Shown: positions 17,034 to 24,222 of the stretch, in pieces
How the letters are laid out: each line of letters begins with the position of its first letter
Position numbering within the stretch: the first letter of the stretch is position 1
NCBI GenBank assembly: GCA_910588505.1
Contig: CAJUPQ010000034.1
Location: forward strand, 1-35,796
Origin: an uncultured Hungatella sp.
Lineage (GTDB): Bacteria > Bacillota > Clostridia > Lachnospirales > Lachnospiraceae
DNA: 35,796 nt
Direction: 5' to 3'
Notes under the pieces: model-generated
Told to the model about the DNA's origin: nothing
What the model saw: only the letters and a program-made list of their open reading frames with translations
The model's database searches: none
Translations under genes and position numbers: made by a program

Positions 17034-17161
17034 AACCGAAATCCCCCGTCCAATCTTTCGCTGGTCTTTTTGCCTTTGGACTTAGTTTTCCCTGTATCCC
17101 GCCTTATATACCCTCTTTCTTTTCTGGTTGTGCCCGTAAATCTTCCCCACATTGCCAAGAC

Positions 17162-17215
17162 AAAAGAGGTGAGAAAAGATGGGACAAGATCAGCCCATCT
17201 TTTCTCACCTCTTTT
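17162..17215 (-). terminator. Strong terminator after bcp
   Basis: A perfect 22-bp stem spans 17162-17215 around a 10-base loop and overlaps the bcp stop codon. CTTTTGTCTT follows on the minus strand. It separates bcp from the PBP gene downstream. Confidence 0.85.
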
Positions 17216-17678
17216 ACTCCTGCCTCAAATACCCAAGGATCTCCGCCGCGTTGGTATCCGGCTTCACCTTCTCCATCACCTTTTCAACCATACCCTTTTC
17301 ATCGATGATAAAGCTGCTGCGCACCACGCCCATGGACACCTTCCCGTACATCTTCTTCTCCTGCCACACATCGTAGGCCTGAATCGCCTTTAACTCCGGA
17401 TCCGAAAGAAGAATAAACGGCAGCTCATACTTGGACGCGAAATTCTGGTGGGATTTCACGCTGTCCTTGCTGATACCGATGACCACCGCTCCCAGCTCTT
17501 CAAACTCCTTGTAAGCCCCTGCAAAGGCACAGGCCTGCTTCGTACACCCGGACGTATTGTCTCTGGGGTAAAAATACACCACCACCTTTTTTCCAAGAAA
17601 ATCCGCCAAAGATACCTGGTTTCCATCCTTGTCCGGCAGCGTAAACTCCGGAGCCTTCATTCCCTCTTTTATCATCAT
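17214..17678 (-). CDS. bcp: Thiol peroxidase, Bcp/PrxQ-type peroxiredoxin
   Basis: The 154-residue protein matches atypical 2-Cys peroxiredoxins of the Bcp group. The peroxidatic Cys45 is in FYPRDNTSGCTKQACAF and the resolving Cys50 is five residues later. APEFTLPDKDGNQVSLADF precedes it and GVVRSSFIIDEKG follows. It reduces hydrogen peroxide and organic hydroperoxides using thioredoxin in the cytosol, a normal defence in anaerobes. The length is typical. The Met pair at the start leaves the exact start open by one codon. The terminator overlaps its stop codon, so it is the last gene of its unit. Confidence 0.94.
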   Translation of the reverse strand: MMIKEGMKAPEFTLPDKDGNQVSLADFLGKKVVVYFYPRDNTSGCTKQACAFAGAYKEFEELGAVVIGISKDSVKSHQNFASKYELPFILLSDPELKAIQAYDVWQEKKMYGKVSMGVVRSSFIIDEKGMVEKVMEKVKPDTNAAEILGYLRQE

Positions 17679-17830
17679 CCAATACCCTCCTCTGCTGATC
17701 TCTCCATCCTTTTATGGCGGACCGTATTGCCGCCTCGGAGATATTGTATCATACCAGCCTGAACGATTCCATAAAAATCCGCAAAATTCCGGCTTGTGCC
17801 TTTCAGACGTTATGATTCATGGGGGATCTG

Positions 17831-17956
17831 AATTGGTGTATTGTTGAGTGAGCAAGGGGCGGGGAGTCGCGGAGCCAGTCAGAGAGAGAAGAGATGTCCT
17901 GTCCCTCCCTGGCATCACGACTCCCCTCGCCCCTTTGCTCACTCAATTATATATCA
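17831..17956. repeat. Dispersed inverted-repeat element, copy B
   Basis: Same plan as copy A: ends 17831-17854 and 17933-17956 pair through TTGAGTGAGCAA / TTGCTCACTCAA. The inner stem GGGGAGTCGCGGAGCCAG pairs with CTGGCATCACGACTCCCC. The centre GAGATGTCCTGTCCCTCCC differs from copy A by one base, although the outer stem has several changes. It lies 24 bases past the stop codon of the HAD gene (minus strand), in the same relative orientation as copy A. Confidence 0.8.
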
Positions 17957-17979
17957 AAAAGCCCCATAAACAGTAACTT

Positions 17980-18837
17980 TCACACCCTTCTATAACCCCC
18001 GCCCTCCAGCATCCTCTCCACCGTCACTGCGATCCCGTCTTCATCCAAAGAAGCCGTCACCTCATCCGCCATAGCCTTAAGATCCTCCACTGCATTGGCC
18101 ATGGCCACCCCATAGCCTGCGTAATCCAGCATGGAAGCGTCATTGTGTCCGTCCCCGAAGGCCACCATCTCCTCCCGCTTATACCCCATAGGCTCCAGAA
18201 CCGTCCTAAGAGCCTTCGCCTTGTCAATCCCCTTAGCCGTAAACTCAAAATAAAACGGGCCGGTAAACATGCAGCTTAGCGTATCCTTAAAAGGCTCCAT
18301 CATCTCTTTATAATGTGCCTGAAGATACTCCGGGTCCGCCGTGGTCAGGATCTTGTTCAGGGGGAAATCCACGAAAGCAGCCAAATCCCTCTCCTCACAC
18401 AGGTTAAAATTCCCGCCTCTGGACTCATACTCCATCACATTAAACGCTTTCCCCTTTACCGTAATATACTGGTCATACACATTGTTTACGTACATGTACT
18501 TCCCCCTGTCGATCATAGGCCGCACCCGGTCAAACCTCTTCATGTGCTCCAGCACCGCCTTCCCCTCCTCCACGGACAGGGCCTGATTAAACAGCACCTT
18601 CCCTGTCTCACAGTCCATCACCTGGGACCCGTTGTAGGAGACCAGCAGCCCGTGATGCTTCTCCATCTCAAGCTCCCTGGCAAACTCCATAAGCCCGCTG
18701 GTAGGCCGCCCTGATGCCAGTATGAGAATAACGCCCGCCCTCTCCGCCTCAAGCAGCGCCTCCCTTGTCCTGGGACTGATCCTCTTTTTGCTGTTCAGCA
18801 GCGTCCCGTCCATATCCATGGCAATCACTCTCATCAT
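17980..18837 (-). CDS. Cof-type HAD phosphatase
   Basis: The 285-residue protein has HAD motif I MDMDGTLLNS (nucleophile Asp8, acid/base Asp10), motif II ILASGRPT, the lysine of motif III near GIDKAKALR, and motif IV VAFGDGHNDASML. The large C2 cap between motifs II and III is typical of the Cof/YidA group, which dephosphorylates sugar phosphates, nucleotides or flavin and pyridoxal precursors. The exact substrate cannot be told from sequence. It lies 24 bases downstream of the MFS gene's stop on the same strand and probably shares its transcript. Confidence 0.92.
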   Translation of the reverse strand: MMRVIAMDMDGTLLNSKKRISPRTREALLEAERAGVILILASGRPTSGLMEFARELEMEKHHGLLVSYNGSQVMDCETGKVLFNQALSVEEGKAVLEHMKRFDRVRPMIDRGKYMYVNNVYDQYITVKGKAFNVMEYESRGGNFNLCEERDLAAFVDFPLNKILTTADPEYLQAHYKEMMEPFKDTLSCMFTGPFYFEFTAKGIDKAKALRTVLEPMGYKREEMVAFGDGHNDASMLDYAGYGVAMANAVEDLKAMADEVTASLDEDGIAVTVERMLEGGGYRRV

Positions 18838-18860
18838 CTTTAAACATCCCCTTTTCTCAT

Positions 18861-20018
18861 TTATCGCGCCTTCTTCAATCCGTTAAGCCTCTCCACCATC
18901 AAAACCATCACCGCCACAATCCCCAGAAGATAAAACGGGTACAGCCAAATCCCCACTCTTCCCGATATCATCCCAAACAGAGACGGCATCACCATAGTGC
19001 CCACATAGGCGCACGCCATCTGCATGCCCATGATAGCCTGGGAAAGATCCTCCCCGAAATTATCCGGCGTCTCATGGAGCAGAGCCGGATACACAGGCGC
19101 GCACCCCACGCCCACCATCACAAGCCCAACCCCGGTCATAACCTGGCCCAGGGGCAGCGTCAAAAGGACGATGCCTGCCACAGCCACCGCCTGGCCCAGC
19201 CGCACCATATTCCTGTCATTAAGCTTCATAGTGATAAACCCGCAGACAAACCGCCCGGCCGTGATGCCCAGATAAAACAGAGAAGCCCACTTAGCCGCAG
19301 CGCTGGCCGAAATCCCCCGGTTCAGCACCATGTAGCTGGCCGCCCACAGCCCTGTTGTCTGCTCCAGACCGCAGTAGCAGAAAAAGGAAATCATGGCCTC
19401 CTTTGCCCCTGAAAGCCCGAAAACCTCCAAAAGACCCATGCTCCTTCTCTCCCCCTGCTCCTCCTCCTCTGCCCTGCTCCCCTTCCACAGGTACAACGTG
19501 GCGAACAGCACCGCTGTCAGCGCCATCTGCAGAACCGAGATGATCTGGTAGCCTCCTGTCCACGGCAGGCCTCCCACCAGACAGGCCCCCATGATGTAAG
19601 GCCCTATGGACGCCCCAATCCCCCAGAAACAGTGAAGCCAGCTCATATGCCTTGCCTCATAGTGAAGGGCCACATAATTGTTCAGCGCCGCGTCCACCGC
19701 CCCGGCCCCAAGGCCGTAGGGCAGAGCGATAACGCACAGCATCCATAACGAATCCGACACCGAAAATCCCCACAGAGCCCCCGCTGTCACGGCCACGCTC
19801 ACTGCCGTCACCCTGCCCGTCCCCAGCTTTTTGGTCAGCGTATCGCTGAGCAGGCTGGAAATAATGGTTCCTCCCGATATGATAATGGAAATAATCCCCG
19901 CATAGGACACCGGAACCCCCAGCTCCCCCTGAATGCTGGGCCACGCCGCCCCCAAAAGGGCGTCCGGAAGCCCCAGGCTGATAAACGCAACATAAATAAT
20001 CCCAAGCAGCAATGTCAT
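18861..20018 (-). CDS. MFS permease, FucP-like
   Basis: The 385-residue protein has twelve hydrophobic helices. It starts with GIIYVAFISLGLPDALLGAA and has a motif A-like loop, SDTLTKKLGTGRVTAV, after helix 2. The pattern VDAALNNYVALHY in helix 4 and the GVGCAPVYPALLHETPDNFG stretch in the second half resemble the FucP/YbjJ group of sugar or small-molecule permeases. Substrate is unknown. A good ribosome site (AAGGAG, short spacing) precedes the ATG. It is divergent from an AraC regulator (20175), which may control it, and is followed by the HAD gene, suggesting uptake and dephosphorylation of a sugar (inference). Confidence 0.87.
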   Translation of the reverse strand: MTLLLGIIYVAFISLGLPDALLGAAWPSIQGELGVPVSYAGIISIIISGGTIISSLLSDTLTKKLGTGRVTAVSVAVTAGALWGFSVSDSLWMLCVIALPYGLGAGAVDAALNNYVALHYEARHMSWLHCFWGIGASIGPYIMGACLVGGLPWTGGYQIISVLQMALTAVLFATLYLWKGSRAEEEEQGERRSMGLLEVFGLSGAKEAMISFFCYCGLEQTTGLWAASYMVLNRGISASAAAKWASLFYLGITAGRFVCGFITMKLNDRNMVRLGQAVAVAGIVLLTLPLGQVMTGVGLVMVGVGCAPVYPALLHETPDNFGEDLSQAIMGMQMACAYVGTMVMPSLFGMISGRVGIWLYPFYLLGIVAVMVLMVERLNGLKKAR

Positions 20019-20062
20019 AGCTCTCCTTTTCCTACCTCTCTTCCCTTAATCAAAACATTTTC

Positions 20063-20091
20063 TTGTATTTTCCTTTTAAAACCTCTATAAT
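20063..20091 (+). promoter_or_regulatory. Promoter of the AraC-family gene at 20175
   Basis: TTGTAT (20063-20068) and TATAAT (20086-20091) are separated by 17 bases. The predicted start near 20098 gives a leader of about 75 bases. It lies in the divergent region shared with the MFS permease. Confidence 0.6.
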
Positions 20092-20174
20092 AATATTGCA
20101 TTTTCCATGGATTTTCTATCAAAAAACAGACTTAAACTATAAAAATACGGCCAAAAAGGAGCGTCCAACCGCCT

Positions 20175-21227
20175 ATGAAACCAGTTGCGTACCAGCCATC
20201 CGCCTCACACTCCCCCCTTTTACCCATCTCCCCCGACGCCTCCCGCCCCGGCTCTGCCCATGACACCCCCGGTAGCGCCTGCCCACAGGCCCCCAATCCC
20301 GGTCCCGCCGACAGCTCCCCCTACATCCACACCTCCAACAGCCGCATCAACACCTCCACCCTGGAGGAGACCCTGCGCTGTATTACGCCGGAATTTCCCT
20401 ACACCACAGACTTGTGTACCCTTCACACCCTGCCGGGCCGCGCCTTTCCCTGGCACTGGCACAAGGAAGTGGAACTTTTCTACCTGCAGAAAGGAACTCT
20501 GGACTATATACTGCCTGACGGACAGCACACCTTCCGCCAGGGGGAAGGCGGCTTCTTAAACTCCGGCGTCCTCCACATGACCTGCTGCCCCAAAAACCAG
20601 GTGTGCATCCAGGAAGAGCACCTTTTCCTCCCCTCCTTTCTGGGAGGCCAGGAAAACAGCATCCTGACCGCCCGGTACATCACCCCTGTTCTGGAGCACC
20701 CGGACATGGAGCTGTACCGCCTTGACCCAGCCGTCCCGGACCATGCGGAGATCATCCGCCTGATGAAAGCCTCCTTCACCTGCTACGAATCTGCCCGGGA
20801 AGGCTATGAATTTGAAGTCCGGGAATATATGAGCCGCGTATGGCGGATCCTGTTCTCCCACCTAAAAGACTTTCACGGAGACAAAAAAAAGCGGCCCCAC
20901 AGCGACCGCATCAAAACCATGATGGAATTTATCTCCTTCCACTACCATGAAAAGCTGACCCTGAAACAGATCGCAGACTCCGCGTTCATCAGCCCCAGGG
21001 AGTGCAGCCGGTGCTTTCAGGAAACCCTGGGCCAGCCCCCCTTCTCCTACCTGACTGACTACCGCCTCCACAAAGCCTGCTCCCTTCTGACCCACACACA
21101 CTTAAGTGTCACCCAGGTAAGCGCTGCCTGCGGGTTCAACAGCAGCAGTTACTTTGCTCAGATCTTTCACAGGACATTCGGGTGTACGCCCAGGGAGTAC
21201 GGGCGGCAGAACCATACATGCGTTTAA
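20175..21227 (+). CDS. AraC-family regulator with cupin domain and Pro-rich extension
   Basis: Residues ~75-170 form a cupin sensor (GRAFPWHWHKEVELFYLQKG, then GEGGFLNSGVLHMT). The last ~100 residues are an AraC domain: LKQIADSAFISPRECSRCFQ for motif 1 and VSAACGFNSSSYFAQIFHRT with GCTPREYGRQ for motif 2. The first ~60 residues are Pro/Ser/Ala-rich and look disordered; homologous cupin-AraC regulators usually begin near the cupin. The AAGGAG site is 13 bases from the ATG, longer than optimal, so the start is uncertain, but no internal ATG with a better site was found. It is divergent from the MFS permease and probably regulates it in response to a ligand. Confidence 0.83.
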   Translation: MKPVAYQPSASHSPLLPISPDASRPGSAHDTPGSACPQAPNPGPADSSPYIHTSNSRINTSTLEETLRCITPEFPYTTDLCTLHTLPGRAFPWHWHKEVELFYLQKGTLDYILPDGQHTFRQGEGGFLNSGVLHMTCCPKNQVCIQEEHLFLPSFLGGQENSILTARYITPVLEHPDMELYRLDPAVPDHAEIIRLMKASFTCYESAREGYEFEVREYMSRVWRILFSHLKDFHGDKKKRPHSDRIKTMMEFISFHYHEKLTLKQIADSAFISPRECSRCFQETLGQPPFSYLTDYRLHKACSLLTHTHLSVTQVSAACGFNSSSYFAQIFHRTFGCTPREYGRQNHTCV

Positions 21228-21270
21228 ACGCCTATATGGGTTCCCGCCAGTTCTTCCCGGTTTCTGCATC

Positions 21271-22236
21271 TTAGTCAGTCATCCGCCCCTCTTTCGTCTG
21301 TTCCTCCCCATTATACGCCAACGCCAGATTGTCCTTAATACGTCTCAATATAAGATCAATCCTTTTTATATCCGATACCATATATTTCGTATCCAGCAGC
21401 CTCTTCAAATCCGCCTGCTGCTCCGCTGTTAATTTCAAAGACTGAACAAATGTTATAAGAGCAAAATCAGCTGCCTGTCTGCTTATATAATCAGATTGCA
21501 CACACAAACTGTCTATCAGTATAGATATACTGGAAAAGGTATCCCTGCCATATGAAGTAAACGACAGCTGCTGCAGCACAGAAAACACTTCGATCTTATC
21601 ATAATCCAAATCCAGATCCGACGTATATAAATCCTTTATATAATCATTGCAATAAGATATAAATATTAGATCAATGGATCTTCTGTTCACCACAAAAATA
21701 TCTTTGCACTTAAATCCCGCTATCTCTATGGGCAATTCTAACATCCCCCGCTGTGCCATCACCTTCACCACATACCGGTTCTCATTTTCGGTTCTGCTCA
21801 ATACACAATCCGCAAATACAGGCACATGCTGATCACCTATGTATCGCTGTATCCGGTTCGTCCTTGCAATTCCCCTCTTATTATCCTCATGAAATGACAC
21901 AATGATCTCCTCAAACTGCTTTGAATCGATCTTTATATAGACAGATACTCTGTACAAATTATCGATCACGCAGATATAGGATTTAAACGGTTCCTGGTCT
22001 TTTCTCCTCTGTATCATATATGGCTGTAAGTTGGTTAAATACCTTTTAATAAATGTCAATGTATCTAACCCGCAGTATTCAATATATTCAAACAAATGCT
22101 GATTCAGCCCGCTTCTGTGTCCGCTTTCATCCAATTTAATTCGGTCCAGCTTAGCCAGATCCCTTATCCTTTTACATGCCCTTATCATGGACGTATCAAT
22201 ACCCTTTGACTCCAAAACTTCATATGTCAGATCCAT
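21271..22236 (-). CDS. Protein of unknown function, last gene of marR-MATE operon
   Basis: The 321-residue product is soluble, with no signal peptide or membrane helix and a mixed alpha/beta composition. Features include a charged N-terminal helical part (MIRACKRIRDLAKLDRIKLD), a central beta-rich part (FKSYICVIDNLYRVSVYIKI and NRYVVKVMAQRGMLELPIEI) and a helical C-terminus rich in Gln/Leu. I do not recognise the family. It begins one base after the MATE stop codon, so it is almost certainly cotranscribed. Its base composition is clearly more AT-rich than the genes on either side, which suggests separate origin. No catalytic motif is evident. Confidence 0.75.
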   Translation of the reverse strand: MDLTYEVLESKGIDTSMIRACKRIRDLAKLDRIKLDESGHRSGLNQHLFEYIEYCGLDTLTFIKRYLTNLQPYMIQRRKDQEPFKSYICVIDNLYRVSVYIKIDSKQFEEIIVSFHEDNKRGIARTNRIQRYIGDQHVPVFADCVLSRTENENRYVVKVMAQRGMLELPIEIAGFKCKDIFVVNRRSIDLIFISYCNDYIKDLYTSDLDLDYDKIEVFSVLQQLSFTSYGRDTFSSISILIDSLCVQSDYISRQAADFALITFVQSLKLTAEQQADLKRLLDTKYMVSDIKRIDLILRRIKDNLALAYNGEEQTKEGRMTD

Positions 22237-22237
22237 G

Positions 22238-23626
22238 TCACTCCCCCGTTTTCTCTGTAGACAGATTCACGTACCCATACCTCTTCCCATTCCCCGCCAA
22301 AAACCCTGCGGTCACCATCAGAGACAGCACCTCAGCCACAACCACGGCCAGCCAGATCCCGTTAACCCCCAGAAAAACAGGCAGCGCCGTCACCGACAAA
22401 ACCTGAAACACCAAAGTCCTCAAAAACGAGATCACTGCCGACACGCCTCCGTTCCCCAGAGCCGTAAAAAACGCCGACCCGAAGATATTCAGCCCTGTGA
22501 TCAAAAAGGCCATGGCGTACAGCCGAAACCCGTCCCTGGTCATGGCAAAAAGCTCCCCGTCATACCCCACGAAGATCCGCATAAGAGGGTTGGCCGCCAG
22601 CTGGGCCGTCACGATCATCACGATCCCCGCGGCCCCGTTAAGCCTTATGCTCTTCCAAAACAGATTCCTAAGCTCTCCCCGGTTCCCCGCCCCGAAGTGG
22701 TAACTGATCACAGGCGCGCAGCCCACGGCATACCCCAGATAAATGGCGGAAAACACAAAGCTCATGTACATCATCACCCCGTAAGCCGCCACCCCGTTCT
22801 CCCCGGCCCGGACCATCAGCTGATAATTGTACAGAATATTCACCACAGACGCCGAAATATTGCTCATCAGCTCCGAGGAGCCGTTGGTGCAGGTCTTTAT
22901 AAGCACCCACTTATTCCACTTAGTCTTTGTCAGCCGGAGAAGGCTGTTGTTCCTCCCGGCAAAATACAGAAGGGGAAGCACGCCTCCCACCACCTGGCTC
23001 ATGCCCGTAGCCGCCGCAGCCCCCGCAAGCCCCAGCCGAAACACCCCAACCAAAAGATAATCCAGAGCCACATTGGTCAGACCTGCCGCCACGGTCACCG
23101 CAAGCCCCAGCTTCGGCTTTTCGGCTGTCACAAAAAAGCTCTGAAACACAAACTGCAGCATAAACGCCGTCTGAAACGCCAGGATGATCCACCCGTACAC
23201 CAGACAGTTATTAAGCATCTCCCCCTCCGCGCCCAGAAGCACCGCGATGGGCCGCAGAACCACAAACCCGATCACTGTCAGCACAAGCCCAACACCTATG
23301 GTCACATAGAGCAAAAAGGAGAAATACTCATTGGCCTTATCCCTCTTACCCTCCCCCAGAGTCATAGCCACAATGGCGCTTCCTCCGGTTCCGATCATAA
23401 ATCCCAGCCCGCCCAGCATAGCCAGCGGCGGATAGATCAGGTTCAGGGCCGCAAACGCCGTCTTTCCCACAAAATTGGACACAAACAAGCCGTCCACCAC
23501 ACTGTAGATGGACGTAAAGATCATCATAACGATGGAAGGCATCACAAACCGTATCAGCCTTGTGGCCGTAAAATGGTCTGACAGCCGTATCTCCTCCCTC
23601 TTCCCTTTTTTCAAAATGCTGCTCAT
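22238..23626 (-). CDS. MATE-family efflux transporter (second of three)
   Basis: The 462-residue protein has twelve helices and MATE signatures: RFVMPSIVMMIFTSIYSVVD and SNFVGKTAFAALNLIYP in the first half, and YLGYAVGCAPVISYHFGAGN in the second. It exports drugs or metabolites by cation antiport. The start is 6 bases after the marR stop codon, and the end of marR (AAGGAGTTGTGA) supplies its ribosome site, so expression is tied to the regulator. Together with the marR promoter this forms a classic self-regulated efflux operon. The inducing compound is unknown. Confidence 0.92.
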   Translation of the reverse strand: MSSILKKGKREEIRLSDHFTATRLIRFVMPSIVMMIFTSIYSVVDGLFVSNFVGKTAFAALNLIYPPLAMLGGLGFMIGTGGSAIVAMTLGEGKRDKANEYFSFLLYVTIGVGLVLTVIGFVVLRPIAVLLGAEGEMLNNCLVYGWIILAFQTAFMLQFVFQSFFVTAEKPKLGLAVTVAAGLTNVALDYLLVGVFRLGLAGAAAATGMSQVVGGVLPLLYFAGRNNSLLRLTKTKWNKWVLIKTCTNGSSELMSNISASVVNILYNYQLMVRAGENGVAAYGVMMYMSFVFSAIYLGYAVGCAPVISYHFGAGNRGELRNLFWKSIRLNGAAGIVMIVTAQLAANPLMRIFVGYDGELFAMTRDGFRLYAMAFLITGLNIFGSAFFTALGNGGVSAVISFLRTLVFQVLSVTALPVFLGVNGIWLAVVVAEVLSLMVTAGFLAGNGKRYGYVNLSTEKTGE

Positions 23627-23632
23627 AACGTA

Positions 23633-24067
23633 TCACAACTCCTTCACTTTTGTCCTGAAATACTCCAGATACTTCCTCATAACCCGCAGATGCTCCCGCC
23701 ACTCCTCCTCCGTCAGATGGCCGAACGCCTCCTCCTCCATAGCTGCCACAGGCACGATCTTCTCCTCCACCAGCGCTCTCCCCCCCTCAGTGAGAAAAAT
23801 CCCCATCTCCCGCCCCTTCCCGGGCTTCAGATACACGACCCCCTCCTGTTCCAGCTTCTTCACCACCGAGTGGACCGTCTGCTTGCTGACGCAGGCTGCG
23901 CTGCAGATATCCCTCTGCAGACACCCCTCCCCCATATCCCAGATATTGTACAGCACCGTAAAGGCGCCGTCCGACAGCCCCACCTTCCTGCTCACCACGT
24001 GATACAGCCCCTCTATCTCCCGGTTTAACCCGTTAAACTCCTTCACCTTCCCATTATGTTCCTCCAA
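23633..24067 (-). CDS. MarR-family transcriptional repressor
   Basis: The 144-residue protein has the MarR winged helix: LSDGAFTVLYNIWDMGEGCL, recognition region VSKQTVHSVVKKLEQEGVVY, wing LKPGKGREMGIFLTEGG, and a C-terminal dimer helix (EEWREHLRVMRKYLEYF). It probably represses its own operon, lifting when a pump substrate binds. The start TTG at 24067 is preferred because GGAGGT lies seven bases ahead; a GTG at 24076 overlaps that site. The promoter contains two AGTACGA-type sites (separate entries). It is divergent from carB. Confidence 0.88.
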   Translation of the reverse strand: MEEHNGKVKEFNGLNREIEGLYHVVSRKVGLSDGAFTVLYNIWDMGEGCLQRDICSAACVSKQTVHSVVKKLEQEGVVYLKPGKGREMGIFLTEGGRALVEEKIVPVAAMEEEAFGHLTEEEWREHLRVMRKYLEYFRTKVKEL

Positions 24068-24080
24068 AACAGCCACCTCC

Positions 24081-24123
24081 AGTACGATTTCAGACTCCCC
24101 ACATTATAGTACGAAATCATACT
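24081..24123. promoter_or_regulatory. Paired operator-like sites for the MarR protein
   Basis: AGTACGAAATCATACT (24108-24123) lies inside the promoter spacer, and AGTACGATTTCAGACT (24081-24096) lies just downstream of the predicted start point. The two 16-mers are alike at 13 positions and set 27 bases apart. Each is an imperfect palindrome, the kind of site a MarR dimer binds. Their placement would block polymerase binding and clearance. Confidence 0.65.
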
Positions 24124-24131
24124 CATGTCAA
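24103..24131 (-). promoter_or_regulatory. Perfect consensus promoter of the marR-MATE operon
   Basis: On the minus strand TTGACA (24126-24131) and TATAAT (24103-24108) are separated by exactly 17 bases. The spacer is almost entirely filled by one operator-like site, so a strong promoter held by a repressor is expected. Confidence 0.85.
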
Positions 24132-24163
24132 CCCCGCTTCCCCCAAATTTTTTCAGAAAGTCC

Positions 24164-24191
24164 TTGCACCTTTTCCATTTTTCTATATAAT
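24164..24191 (+). promoter_or_regulatory. Promoter of carB
   Basis: TTGCAC (24164-24169) and TATAAT (24186-24191) are separated by 16 bases, giving a short leader of about 25 bases before the ribosome site AAGGAGG. With so short a leader there is no room for a PyrR-type attenuator. Confidence 0.6.
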
Positions 24192-24222
24192 AGAATGAGA
24201 AAAAAACAAGGAGGATAAAAAA

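Noticed and set aside
22187..23581. Plus-strand 464-codon frame
   Set aside because: Antisense to an intact MATE gene; very His/Lys/Gln/Pro-rich, with no domain pattern.
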